From assembly GCA_002240395.1 (NCBI GenBank), contig CP016836.1:2914001-2978000 (forward strand): a DNA stretch of 64,000 nt, given 5' to 3'. This document shows, one piece after another, positions 9,940 to 18,109 of the stretch (its first letter is position 1; each line of letters opens with the position of its first letter). The translations under genes were made by a program, and so were the position numbers. Source of the stretch: Xanthomonas citri pv. mangiferaeindicae (GTDB lineage Bacteria > Pseudomonadota > Gammaproteobacteria > Xanthomonadales > Xanthomonadaceae). The notes beneath the pieces were generated by a model. It ran no database searches, was not told the DNA's origin, and worked only from the letters and a program-made list of their open reading frames with translations.

Positions 9940-10821
9940 ATGTCCTGGTTGCAGAAGATCATGCCGCCGCGCATCCGCACCGATGCCGCCGCGGTCCGCA
10001 AGCGCAGCGTCCCCGAGGGCCTGTGGGAGAAGTGCGAGCGCTGCAGCGCCGTGCTCTACGGCCCCGAACTCGAAGAGAACCTCGAGGTCTGCCCCAAATG
10101 CGGGTTCCACCGTCCGATCCGCGCACGCGCGCGCCTGAAGGCTTTCCTGGACCCGGGCAGCGTGCAGGAGATCGCGGCTGGCCTCGGCCCGACCGACATC
10201 CTGAAGTTCAAGGACCAGAAGAAGTACTCGGACCGCATCAAGGCCGCACAGCGCTCGACCGGCGAGCGCGACACCCTGGTCGCGATGCAGGGCACGTTGA
10301 TGCAGCGCCCGATCGTCGCCAGCGCGATGGACTTCGCCTACATGGGCGGTTCGATGGGCTCGGTCGGCGGCGAGAAGTTCGCGCGTGCCGCCGAGCAGGC
10401 GCTGGCCGCCGGTACCCCGTTCGTCAGCTTCGCCGCCAGCGGCGGCATGCGCATGCAGGAAAGCATGTTCTCGCTGATGCAGATGGCCAAAACCTCGGCC
10501 GCCCTCGGCCGTTTGCGCGAGGCCGGCCTGCCGTACATCTCGGTGTTGACCAACCCGACCTTCGGCGGCGCCTCGGCGTCGTTCGCGATGCTCGGCGACA
10601 TCAACATGGCCGAGCCCGAAGCGCTGATCGGCTTCGCCGGTCCGCGCGTGATCGAGCAGACCGTGCGCGAGACCCTGCCCGAGGGCTTCCAGCGCAGCGA
10701 GTTCCTGCTCGAGCACGGCGCGATCGACCAGATCTGCGACCGCCGCGAACTGCGTGCGCGCATCGCGCGTCTACTCGCGTTGCTGAGCCGGCAGGACGCG
10801 CCTTCCGAGGCCGCCGCGTGA
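9940..10821 (+). CDS. accD: Acetyl-CoA carboxylase carboxyltransferase subunit beta
   Basis: AccD, with AccA, transfers the carboxyl group from biotin to acetyl-CoA to give malonyl-CoA for fatty-acid synthesis. The 293-aa protein has the N-terminal four-Cys zinc ribbon (WEKCERCSAVLY then LEVCPKCGFH). The carboxylase core carries FAASGGMRMQESM and NPTFGGASASFAMLGD. Length is normal. Its stop overlaps the GTG start of glmM. Confidence 0.97.
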   Translation: MSWLQKIMPPRIRTDAAAVRKRSVPEGLWEKCERCSAVLYGPELEENLEVCPKCGFHRPIRARARLKAFLDPGSVQEIAAGLGPTDILKFKDQKKYSDRIKAAQRSTGERDTLVAMQGTLMQRPIVASAMDFAYMGGSMGSVGGEKFARAAEQALAAGTPFVSFAASGGMRMQESMFSLMQMAKTSAALGRLREAGLPYISVLTNPTFGGASASFAMLGDINMAEPEALIGFAGPRVIEQTVRETLPEGFQRSEFLLEHGAIDQICDRRELRARIARLLALLSRQDAPSEAAA

Positions 10822-12167
10822 GCCGCAGATACTTCGGTACCGACGGCATCCGCGGCCGGGTGGGCGAGGGCTCGATTTCGGCCGATTTCGTGCTGCGCCT
10901 GGGCAACGCCTACGGCCATTCGCTGCGCGCGCGCGGCGCCGACTGGCGGCGCCCGCAGGTGGTGATCGGCAAGGACACGCGGATCTCCAACTACATGTTC
11001 GAGGCCGCACTCGAGGCCGGCCTGGTCGCGGCCGGGGTTGACGTGCAGCTGATGGGCCCGATGCCCACGCCTGCGGTCGCGCACCTCACGCGCTCGCTCG
11101 GCGCCGACGGCGGCATCGTGATTTCCGCCTCGCACAACCCGCACCACGACAACGGCATCAAGTTCTTCAGTGCGCAGGGCGAAAAGCTCGACGACGCCAC
11201 CGAACTGGCGATCGAGGCGGCGCTCGACCAGCCGTTCCGCACCGTGCCGTCGGAGCGGCTGGGCAAGGCAGTGCGTACGCGCGATGCGGTCGGCCGTTAT
11301 GTCGAAGCCTGCAAGGCCTCGGTGCCGCGCGGCTTCGATCTCGACGGCATGCGCATCGTCGTCGACTGCGCCAATGGCGCGACCTACCAGGTCGGGCCGA
11401 TCGTGCTGCGCGAGCTGGGCGCCCAGGTCGAGGTGATCGGCGCCGAGCCCAATGGCGTCAATATCAACGACGGCGTCGGCTCGACCCATCCCGAAGGCCT
11501 GGCTGGACGCGTCAGTCACAGCGGTGCGAACCTCGGGATCGCCTTCGACGGCGACGGCGACCGCGTGCTGTTCGTCGACAGCAACGGCACTGTGCGCGAC
11601 GGCGACGATCTGCTCTACGTGCTGGCCCGCGACTGGCAGCAGCAGGGGCGCCTGCAGGGACCGGTCGTCGGCACGTTGATGAGCAACTATGGCCTGGAGC
11701 GCGCCTTCGGCGAGGCCGGCATCGGCTTCCTGCGCGCCAAGGTCGGTGATCGCTATGTGCACCAGGCACTGATCGAACACGACGGCGTGCTCGGCGGCGA
11801 GACCTCCGGTCACCTGCTGTGTCTGGATCGCGCCAGCACCGGTGACGGCATCATCAGTGCGTTGCAGGTGCTCGAAGTGCTGCGCCGCCGCGGCGTGTCG
11901 CTGCAACAGGCGCTGCACGGCCTGGCGAAGGTGCCGCAGCGCACTGTCAACGTCCGCTACGCGGGCGATGCCAAGCCGGCCCAGGCGCCGTCGGTGCAGG
12001 CCGCACTGGCGCAGGCGCAAGCGGCGGTCGAGGGCCGCGGTCGCGCCTTCCTGCGGCCGTCGGGCACCGAGCCGGTCGTGCGCGTGACCGTCGAGGCCGA
12101 CGATGCCGCCCTGATGCAAACCACGCTTGATCGACTGGCCGACGCGGTGCGCGCGGCCGCTGCCTGA
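10818..12167 (+). CDS. glmM: Phosphoglucosamine mutase
   Basis: GlmM interconverts glucosamine-6-phosphate and glucosamine-1-phosphate on the route to UDP-GlcNAc, peptidoglycan and LPS. The 449-aa protein starts at GTG (GTGA overlap with accD) with SRRYFGTDGIRGRVGEG. It has the phosphoserine loop VISASHNPHHDNGIKFF, the metal-binding FDGDGDRVLF and the sugar-binding GETSGHLL. The C-terminal phosphate-binding motif RPSGTEPVVRVTVE is present. It is 17 bases from the next gene and probably shares its transcript. Confidence 0.97.
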   Translation: MSRRYFGTDGIRGRVGEGSISADFVLRLGNAYGHSLRARGADWRRPQVVIGKDTRISNYMFEAALEAGLVAAGVDVQLMGPMPTPAVAHLTRSLGADGGIVISASHNPHHDNGIKFFSAQGEKLDDATELAIEAALDQPFRTVPSERLGKAVRTRDAVGRYVEACKASVPRGFDLDGMRIVVDCANGATYQVGPIVLRELGAQVEVIGAEPNGVNINDGVGSTHPEGLAGRVSHSGANLGIAFDGDGDRVLFVDSNGTVRDGDDLLYVLARDWQQQGRLQGPVVGTLMSNYGLERAFGEAGIGFLRAKVGDRYVHQALIEHDGVLGGETSGHLLCLDRASTGDGIISALQVLEVLRRRGVSLQQALHGLAKVPQRTVNVRYAGDAKPAQAPSVQAALAQAQAAVEGRGRAFLRPSGTEPVVRVTVEADDAALMQTTLDRLADAVRAAAA

Positions 12168-12184
12168 CTTTTGGAGGATTTTTC

Positions 12185-13123
12185 ATGACCGCCCGCATTC
12201 CGACGCTCGACATTCGACGCTTCGACACGGACCGGGACGCCTTCGTCGCCGAACTCGGCTCTGCCTACCGGCAGTGGGGCTTTGCGGGCATCAAGGGCCA
12301 CGGCATCCCACAGGCGCAGATCGATGCGGCCTACGACGTCTTCAAGGCGTTCTTCGCGCTGCCCGAGGCGACCAAGCTGCAGTACCACGTTCCCGGCGGC
12401 GGCGGCGCGCGCGGCTATACCGCGTTCGGCGTCGAGACTGCCAAGGGTGCCCAGCACTTCGACCTCAAGGAGTTCTGGCACATTGGTCGCGAGATCGCGG
12501 ACGACTCGAAGTACCGCGATGTGATGCCGCCGAACCTGTGGCCGTCCGAGGTGCCGGGCTTCCGCGAGCACGGCTACGGGCTGTACCAGGCGCTCGATGC
12601 GCTGGGTGCGCGGGTGCTCTCGGCGCTCGCACTGCACATTGGCTTGCCCGAGCACTGGTTCGCCGACAAGACCGACAGTGGCAATTCGATCCTGCGCCCG
12701 ATCCACTATCCGCCGATCACCGCCGATGACATCCCCAACGTGCGCGCCGGCGCGCACGAGGACATCAACCTGATCACGCTGCTGGTCGGCGCCAGCGCCG
12801 CCGGCCTGGAAGTGCGTTCGCATGACGGCGAGTGGGTGCCGTTCACCTCGGACGCCGACACCATCGTGGTCAACATCGGCGACATGCTGCAGCGCCTGAC
12901 CAATCACGTGTATCCGTCGACGACGCATCGGGTAACCAATCCACCGGGCGAGGCGGCGCGCCAGCCGCGCTATTCGGTGCCGTTCTTCCTGCACCCCAAT
13001 CCGGACTTCCTGATCGACGTACTGCCCTCGACGGTCACTGCCGACAACCCGAGCCGCTACCCCGAGCCGATCACCGCCCAGGGCTATCTCGAGGAACGGC
13101 TGCGCGAGATCAAGCTCAAGTAA
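12185..13123 (+). CDS. Isopenicillin N synthase-like 2OG-Fe(II) oxygenase
   Basis: This is a 312-aa member of the non-haem iron dioxygenase family related to isopenicillin N synthase and plant 2OG oxygenases. The N-terminal domain has FAGIKGHGIP. The iron ligands can be read as H and D of AHEDINLITLL and H of STTHRVTNPP, with the 2OG-binding R-x-S as PRYSVPFF. The substrate is unknown; in this family it may be a small molecule. A good Shine-Dalgarno (TTTGGAGG) lies 7 bases before the ATG. The gene ends the trp-acc-glm block and is followed by an intrinsic terminator. Confidence 0.88.
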   Translation: MTARIPTLDIRRFDTDRDAFVAELGSAYRQWGFAGIKGHGIPQAQIDAAYDVFKAFFALPEATKLQYHVPGGGGARGYTAFGVETAKGAQHFDLKEFWHIGREIADDSKYRDVMPPNLWPSEVPGFREHGYGLYQALDALGARVLSALALHIGLPEHWFADKTDSGNSILRPIHYPPITADDIPNVRAGAHEDINLITLLVGASAAGLEVRSHDGEWVPFTSDADTIVVNIGDMLQRLTNHVYPSTTHRVTNPPGEAARQPRYSVPFFLHPNPDFLIDVLPSTVTADNPSRYPEPITAQGYLEERLREIKLK

Positions 13124-13153
13124 CGAGATTCGCGATGCGTTATAGCTGATTTG

Positions 13154-13182
13154 AAACGGCGCCTTTGGGCGCCGTTTCTTTT
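13154..13182 (+). terminator. Intrinsic terminator after the 2OG oxygenase gene
   Basis: A perfect inverted repeat AAACGGCGCC / GGCGCCGTTT with a 4-base loop is followed by CTTTT, 31 bases after the stop. Confidence 0.85.
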
Positions 13183-13211
13183 GGTGCTTCTCTCAACTGC
13201 GGATGAGAGTC

Positions 13212-13680
13212 CACTTCGGATGGGCACCGGCCTGTCAGCCGGAAGCCGCTCTTCCCTCGGTCAAGGCCGCTTCGCGGTCCGGCCACGCGAAGCACGCGTG
13301 GCGTTCGCATGGATGCGCGGCAGTGCCGCGCAGGCCATCCATGCTCGCCCTGCCTTGACTCGGGCGCGCGCCCTCCATGGCGCGCTCGACGCGGCCACCG
13401 GCTGTCAGTCCGCTGCCATAGACGTTTGCAACCCGACTTCGGGTGGATGTGAAGTCGCCCGCTGGAAGAAGTCGCGCACTGTCGGCCTCAGTGCGTCGTG
13501 CTGGTCGGGGATTGCGATAGCGGGCCATGGATGGCCCGCGGCGGCGAGTCAGCCATGGGTGAGTGCGGGCTGCTCGCGCGGCATGCCGCGCAGCCCGCAC
13601 GAACGCCCGGCGTGCTTCGCCGGGCCGGACCGCGGAGCGGGCTGACCGAGCCGGGGAGCAGTCCCCGGCCGGCGCGACGC
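13212..13680 (+). repeat. Structured dispersed repeat, copy 1 (with internal insertion)
   Basis: The stretch 13183-13799 has no gene. It holds the first of three copies of one repeat, starting ACTTCGGATGGGCACCGGCC, then GCCGGAAGCCGC, ACTCGGGCGCGCGCC, GACGCGGCCACCGGC and GCCCGCTGGAAGAAG. Compared with copies 2 and 3 it has about 80 extra bases between the two arms of the stem that in copy 3 reads TCAAGGCA-TCC-TGCCTTGA. The insert itself has a GGATG...CATCC dyad. The downstream tail (13545-13660), with more hairpins such as GCGGGCTG...CAGCCCGC, partly resembles the tail of copy 2. An ORF spans it but its frame is not conserved as a protein family I recognise. Confidence 0.75.
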
Positions 13681-13799
13681 GCGCTCCGGAGATGGCCCCA
13701 TGATCGAGCGAGCAGAAGTAGGATCCCCTGATCTCGGCGGAGAACCTTCTTCGGGCGTTGTTGCCCCTTCGGATCGCCCCTGCACCCATCAAAAGCCTC

Positions 13800-14513
13800 T
13801 CAGAACCCGTACACCACGTTCACCGTCGTCAGCCGGTCGGTGCGCTGGCGGTCGTCGGTGACCTCGGTGTTGTGGCGGATCTCGAAGCCAGCCTTGAGGG
13901 CGAGGGCGTCGGTCATCTTCACCTGCACGCCGAGCTCGTTGCGGGCGAAGGTGTTGTCGCTGCCCGATTCGATCAGCAGAGTGTCGTAGAGGCGGGTGTT
14001 GTCGTTGAGCTGATGGCTGAAGTCCATGAAGCCGCGGACGATCGCCTCGTTGTTGTGCACGCGCACATCCTGCGCCTTGGCCCAGCGATAACCGGGGCCG
14101 ATCTCGAACACCAGCTTGGTGCGCTCGTCCATGAAGGCTTCGAAGCCGTAGCCGCCGGCCACCGTGGTCTGGTACTCGTTGGTGCTGAAATGGTCGCGCT
14201 CGTTGCGCGCCGAGCCGAACACGTAGTGCCGCTCGCCGAGTTGGTAGCCGGTCGAGCCGAACAGCTCGTAGCGGCGCGCGTTCTCGACCTCGTCGGCGGT
14301 GCCGTACAGGAACGACGCATTCACCGCATGCTTCCACAGTTCGGTCTCACGGGCGAGCGCGAGCTTGCCCACGATCGTTTCGCTGTCGGTGTTGCCTTTG
14401 GAGATGGCCACGCCGAGCTCGCCGGTGCCGGTCCAGCCGTCGGTGGCCAGGGCGAGCGTGGGGGCCAGCGCGAGCGCGCAGGCGAGGGCGGTGAGGGCAG
14501 GGAAAGAGCGCAT
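13800..14513 (-). CDS. DUF481 outer-membrane beta-barrel protein
   Basis: This is a 237-aa secreted protein. A signal peptide (MRSFPALTALACALALAPTL...ALA) is followed by GWTGTGELGVAISKGNTDSE, the start of the DUF481/YdiY family. Alternating aromatic strands end in VNVVYGF, the C-terminal Phe expected for outer-membrane insertion by BAM. Function in this family is unclear (linked to salt stress in some bacteria). The frame is open upstream to 14684, but the ATG at 14513 begins at the signal peptide. A terminator-like hairpin lies in its leader. Confidence 0.88.
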   Translation of the reverse strand: MRSFPALTALACALALAPTLALATDGWTGTGELGVAISKGNTDSETIVGKLALARETELWKHAVNASFLYGTADEVENARRYELFGSTGYQLGERHYVFGSARNERDHFSTNEYQTTVAGGYGFEAFMDERTKLVFEIGPGYRWAKAQDVRVHNNEAIVRGFMDFSHQLNDNTRLYDTLLIESGSDNTFARNELGVQVKMTDALALKAGFEIRHNTEVTDDRQRTDRLTTVNVVYGF

Positions 14514-14564
14514 GGGTGGGGGACTCCGGTCATCGTGGACATCACGCGAAACAGGCCGCGCAAC

Positions 14565-14586
14565 AAAAAGCCGGCGAGGGCCGGCT
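14565..14586 (-). terminator. Terminator-like hairpin in the leader of the DUF481 gene
   Basis: On the minus strand, AGCCGGC-CCTC-GCCGGCT is followed by TTTTGTTG. It lies 52 bases upstream of the DUF481 ATG with no minus-strand gene between it and tpiA, so it may attenuate that gene rather than end another. Confidence 0.5.
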
Positions 14587-14699
14587 ACGGCTATTTTGCG
14601 ATGTGAAGACCGGCCTTTGAAGGCCCGCGCGATTCTCCAGCTATGCCCCGTTGGGGTGCAGCGCCTAGAATCCCCGTTCCGCATTCATGAGGATGGCCA

Positions 14700-15452
14700 A
14701 TGCGTCCACGCATCGTCGCCGGCAACTGGAAGCTGCACGGCAGCCGTGAATTCGCCAATGCGCTGGTATCGCGGATCGCCGCGACGCCGGCGCCGGGGGT
14801 CGAGGTGGTGATCCTGCCACCGCTGCCTTATCTGGGCGACCTGGCCGAAGCCTTCGCGGGTGCCCAGGGCCTTGCCTTCGGTGCCCAGGATGTCAGCAGC
14901 AACCAAGAGGGCGCCTATACCGGCGAGGTGTCGGCGACGATGCTCGTCGATGTCGGCGCGCGCTTCGGGCTGGTCGGCCATTCCGAGCGTCGGCAGTACC
15001 ACCACGAGAGCAGCGAGCATGTGGCGCGCAAGTTCCTGGCAGCGGTCAATGCCGGGCTGCGGCCGATCCTGTGCGTGGGCGAGTCGCTGCAGCACCGCGA
15101 CGCCGGCCTCACCGAGGACGCCATTGCCGCCCAGTTGCGCCCGGTGCTCGACCTGGTCAGCGCGGCCGCCTTCGCCGACGCGGTCGTCGCCTACGAGCCG
15201 GTCTGGGCGATCGGCACCGGCCGGACTGCGTCTCCGGACCAGGCCCAGGCCGTCCACGCCTTCATCCGTAGCGAAATCGCGGCACGGGATGCTAAGATCG
15301 CCGATTCGTTGCCGATCCTGTATGGCGGCAGCGTCAAGCCCGCCAACGCGGCCGAGCTGTTCGCGCAGCCGGATGTCGACGGCGGGTTGATCGGCGGAGC
15401 CTCGCTGTCGGCCGCCGATTTCCTGGCCATCGTCGCTGCAGCCGCGCGCTGA
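14700..15452 (+). CDS. tpiA: Triosephosphate isomerase
   Basis: TpiA interconverts dihydroxyacetone phosphate and glyceraldehyde-3-phosphate. The 250-aa barrel has N and K of VAGNWKLHGS, the catalytic His in LVGHSERRQYH, the catalytic Glu in VAYEPVWAIGTGRTAS, and the phosphate loop ILYGGSVKP. A TAGAAT hexamer at 14666 is a possible -10 element, but no clear -35 is seen. The gene begins the tpiA-secG-tRNA-Leu block that precedes nuo in xanthomonads. Confidence 0.98.
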   Translation: MRPRIVAGNWKLHGSREFANALVSRIAATPAPGVEVVILPPLPYLGDLAEAFAGAQGLAFGAQDVSSNQEGAYTGEVSATMLVDVGARFGLVGHSERRQYHHESSEHVARKFLAAVNAGLRPILCVGESLQHRDAGLTEDAIAAQLRPVLDLVSAAAFADAVVAYEPVWAIGTGRTASPDQAQAVHAFIRSEIAARDAKIADSLPILYGGSVKPANAAELFAQPDVDGGLIGGASLSAADFLAIVAAAAR

Positions 15453-15491
15453 GCGGCCCCTCGTACCACACGTTCTGCGAGCGCCCACGCA

Positions 15492-15929
15492 ATGCTGTTC
15501 GTCTTCAACCTCTTGTTCGTCATCATCGCGATCGCGATGATCATCCTGGTTCTGATGCAGCGCGGCGCCGGTGCGTCGGCCGGTTCGGGCTTCGGCGGCG
15601 GCGCCTCGGCCACGGTCTTTGGCGCGCGCGGCTCGTCGAACTTCCTGTCCAAGGCCACGAAGTGGCTGGCGATCTCGTTCTTCTCGATCACCCTGTTCAT
15701 GGCCTGGTACGCGATGCATCGGGCCAACCCCAATGCGCTGGATATGGATCTGGGCGTGATGGGTGCGCAGCAGCAGGCGCCCGCCGTGCCGGCAGTGCCG
15801 CAGGGCGACGCTGCCGTGCCCGCAGCACCGGCAGTCTCGGGCGCGGTCCCGCAGGCGCCGGCCGACGCCGCGACTGTGCCGTCGGCACCGGCGCAGGAAC
15901 CTGCGCCGCAGGCTCCCCAGACGGAATAA
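15492..15929 (+). CDS. secG: Protein translocase subunit SecG
   Basis: SecG assists SecYEG during preprotein export at the inner membrane. The 145-aa protein has two transmembrane helices (residues ~2-22 and ~56-76) flanking the conserved LMQRGAGASAGSGFGGGAS...VFGARGSSNFL loop. The C-terminal ~60 residues are a Pro/Ala/Gln tail, longer than in E. coli SecG. The gene lies 39 bases after tpiA and just before tRNA-Leu. Confidence 0.95.
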   Translation: MLFVFNLLFVIIAIAMIILVLMQRGAGASAGSGFGGGASATVFGARGSSNFLSKATKWLAISFFSITLFMAWYAMHRANPNALDMDLGVMGAQQQAPAVPAVPQGDAAVPAAPAVSGAVPQAPADAATVPSAPAQEPAPQAPQTE

Positions 15930-15990
15930 TTCGCGCTACAATGCGCGGCTACCGAGTGCTGTTGTAACGCGCTCGGGCGGTTTCAGGTTT

Positions 15991-16075
15991 GCCCAGGTGG
16001 CGGAATTGGTAGACGCACTACCTTGAGGTGGTAGCGGCTTAGGTCGTGGGGGTTCGAGTCCCCCCTTGGGCACCA
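15991..16075 (+). tRNA. tRNA-Leu (anticodon GAG)
   Basis: The sequence folds as a class II tRNA. The acceptor arm is GCCCAGG pairing with CTTGGGC, the anticodon stem is CTACC/GGTAG around TTGAGGT (GAG), and a long variable arm is present. The T arm is GGGGGTTCGAGTCCCCC and the CCA end is encoded. A TACAAT at 15937 may be its -10 element. Position between secG and nuoA is typical. Confidence 0.97.
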
Positions 16076-16111
16076 GAAAATACGGACGTCGGCACGCGTG
16101 CCGCGCCGGCG

Positions 16112-16138
16112 AAAAGCCCCGCAAAAGCGGGGGTTTTT
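16112..16138 (+). terminator. Intrinsic terminator after tRNA-Leu
   Basis: CCCCGC-AAAA-GCGGGG is flanked by AAAAG and followed by GTTTTT, 37 bases after the tRNA. It separates secG/tRNA transcription from nuo. Confidence 0.85.
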
Positions 16139-16253
16139 CGTTTCAAGCACGCGGTTTGCTGCGGTTGAGACGCGTTCTTGCCGCATGCGTCCGGTCGGCG
16201 CCTGGGCGCCTCCTTGCAGGCCGCCCGAATCGCGTATCGGCCCGGGGTAATCG

Positions 16254-16283
16254 TTTACTCGTCAGTTCTGAAAACGGTACAAT
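16254..16283 (+). promoter_or_regulatory. Probable sigma-70 promoter of the nuo operon
   Basis: TTTACT and TACAAT are separated by 18 bases, 135 bases upstream of nuoA in the 342-bp gap between tRNA-Leu and nuoA. I see nothing else clear in that gap besides the terminator at 16112. Confidence 0.5.
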
Positions 16284-16417
16284 TAGGGGGATCGGTGGAG
16301 GCGTCGCCAACGCGGCGGTCCCCGATATGCGTGAGGCGCCCAGGCGCCTCGTGAGTGCGACGTCACGACGTCGAGCCAAGGCCGCAAACCTGCGGCTGTA
16401 GCCGAGAGAACAATCCA

Positions 16418-16774
16418 GTGCTGGCCGAATATCTGCCGACCCTGCTGTTCCTGATCGTTGCCACGGGGATCGGCATCGCCTTGCTGGTCGTTGGCAACCT
16501 GCTCGGGCCCAAGCGCCCGTCGCTGGAGAAGCTGTCGCCCTACGAGTGCGGATTCGAGGCATTCGAGGACGCGCGCATGCAGTTCGATGTGCGCTACTAC
16601 CTGATCGCGATCCAGTTCATCGTCTTCGACCTGGAAATCATCTTCATCGTGCCCTGGGCGACCGTGTTCCGCGAACTCGGCATGCTCGGCCTGATTGAGA
16701 TGGGCATCTTCGCCGGCATGCTGCTGCTCGGCTTCATCTACGTGTGGAAGAAGGGAGCGCTGGAATGGGAGTGA
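16418..16774 (+). CDS. nuoA: NADH-quinone oxidoreductase subunit A
   Basis: NuoA is a small membrane subunit of complex I near the quinone-entry region. From the GTG at 16418 it is 118 aa with three transmembrane helices and the conserved KLSPYECGFEAFEDARMQFDVRYYL loop segment (Cys of YECGFE) followed by IVFDLEIIF. The open frame extends upstream to 16355, but the family N terminus fits GTG 16418. The nuoB ATG overlaps its end. Confidence 0.95.
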   Translation: MLAEYLPTLLFLIVATGIGIALLVVGNLLGPKRPSLEKLSPYECGFEAFEDARMQFDVRYYLIAIQFIVFDLEIIFIVPWATVFRELGMLGLIEMGIFAGMLLLGFIYVWKKGALEWE

Positions 16775-17343
16775 GCCAGACCGTTGCGCGCCTGATGAAC
16801 AACCCGCTGCCGGAAGGCCGGGTCGACGACATCCTGCGCCCTGAAGGCGAAAACCCGCTGCTCGAGCGCGGTTTCGTCACCACCAGCTCCGACGCGCTGC
16901 TCAATTGGGCGCGGACCGGCTCGATGTGGCCGATGACCTTCGGTCTGGCCTGCTGCGCGGTGGAGATGATGCACGCCGGCGCAGCGCGCCTGGACCTGGA
17001 CCGTTACGGCGTGGTGTTCCGCCCCAGTCCGCGCCAGTCCGACGTGATGATCGTGGCCGGCACCCTGGTCAACAAGATGGCCCCGGCGCTGCGCAAGGTC
17101 TACGACCAGATGCCCGATCCGAAGTGGGTCATCTCGATGGGCAGCTGCGCCAATGGCGGCGGTTACTACCACTATTCCTATTCCGTGGTGCGCGGCTGCG
17201 ACCGCATCGTGCCCGTCGATGTCTATGTGCCGGGCTGTCCGCCGACGGCCGAGGCGTTGGTCTACGGCATCCTGCAGTTGCAGAAGAAGATCCGCCGCGC
17301 CACCAATTTCGGCGACGAGAAGACGGGGCTGCGCGATGCGTGA
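16765..17343 (+). CDS. nuoB: NADH-quinone oxidoreductase subunit B
   Basis: NuoB carries iron-sulphur cluster N2, the last cluster before quinone. The 192-aa protein has the N2 ligands in FGLACCAVEMMH, VISMGSCANGGG and VYVPGCPPTAEAL. It starts within the nuoA coding end and its own stop lies within the start of nuoC, so the first genes of the operon are tightly packed. Confidence 0.97.
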   Translation: MGVSQTVARLMNNPLPEGRVDDILRPEGENPLLERGFVTTSSDALLNWARTGSMWPMTFGLACCAVEMMHAGAARLDLDRYGVVFRPSPRQSDVMIVAGTLVNKMAPALRKVYDQMPDPKWVISMGSCANGGGYYHYSYSVVRGCDRIVPVDVYVPGCPPTAEALVYGILQLQKKIRRATNFGDEKTGLRDA

Positions 17344-18109
17344 CCAACCTGTTCGCGAGTCGGCGAGCGCATTCGCCGCGCGCCTGCGCACTCGCTTTTT
17401 GGACGCCGAGGTCGGCGTTGCGCTGCCGCGCGGTGAGGTGACGATCACCACCGCTGGCGACTGGCTCGATACCTGCCGTGCGTTGCGCGACGAGTTCGGC
17501 TTTCAGTCGCTGATCGATCTGTGTGGCGTCGATTACCTGGGCTACGGCAGCGACGAGTGGGACACCGAAGTGTCCTCCGAAGGCTTCAGTCGCGGCGTCG
17601 AAGGCCGTGGTCCGGGTCGCTTCCGCTTCGGTGAAGCTCCGAGTCGCCAGGTCGGCCAGCCCGATGCGACCGCCGAGATCCCGGTGCCGCAGCGCCGCTT
17701 CGTCGTGGTCGCGCAGCTGTTGTCGATCCGTCACAACCGCCGCCTGACGGTGCGCTGCTTTGCGCCGAGCGACGACCTGCCGGTCGTGTCCTCGCTGACC
17801 GGGCTGTGGCCGGTCGCCGACTGGTTCGAGCGTGAGGCGTTCGACCTGTTCGGCGTGATCTTCGAAGGCCATCCCGACCTGCGCCGGATCCTCACCGATT
17901 ACGGCTTCGTCGGCCATCCGTTCCGCAAGGATTTCCCGTTGATCGGCAACGTCGAAGTGCGTTACGACGCCGAACGCAAACGCGTGGTCTACGAGCCGGT
18001 GACCTCGGTCGAGCCGCGCGTCGGCGTGCCGCGCGTGATCCGCGACGATGCCCGCTATGCGACCGCCAGCGGTGAGCAGATGGCCCGCCGCGCGGAGAAC
18101 GCCAAATGA
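17336..18109 (+). CDS. nuoC: NADH-quinone oxidoreductase subunit C
   Basis: NuoC is a peripheral-arm subunit with no cofactor. The 257-aa protein has the 30-kDa family signature in WFEREAFDLFGVIFEGHPDLR and ILTDYGFVGHPFRKDFP. A polar Gly/Ser/Glu-rich insertion (around residues 75-115) separates LCGVDYLGYG from QRRFVVVAQLLS and is longer than in E. coli NuoCD. It is a separate gene from nuoD, with an ATGA overlap. Confidence 0.96.
   Translation: MRDQPVRESASAFAARLRTRFLDAEVGVALPRGEVTITTAGDWLDTCRALRDEFGFQSLIDLCGVDYLGYGSDEWDTEVSSEGFSRGVEGRGPGRFRFGEAPSRQVGQPDATAEIPVPQRRFVVVAQLLSIRHNRRLTVRCFAPSDDLPVVSSLTGLWPVADWFEREAFDLFGVIFEGHPDLRRILTDYGFVGHPFRKDFPLIGNVEVRYDAERKRVVYEPVTSVEPRVGVPRVIRDDARYATASGEQMARRAENAK

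Noticed and set aside
13151..13645. 164-codon ORF after the 2OG oxygenase gene
   Set aside because: It lies across the terminator and repeat copy 1; repeat conservation is in stems rather than in a protein frame.
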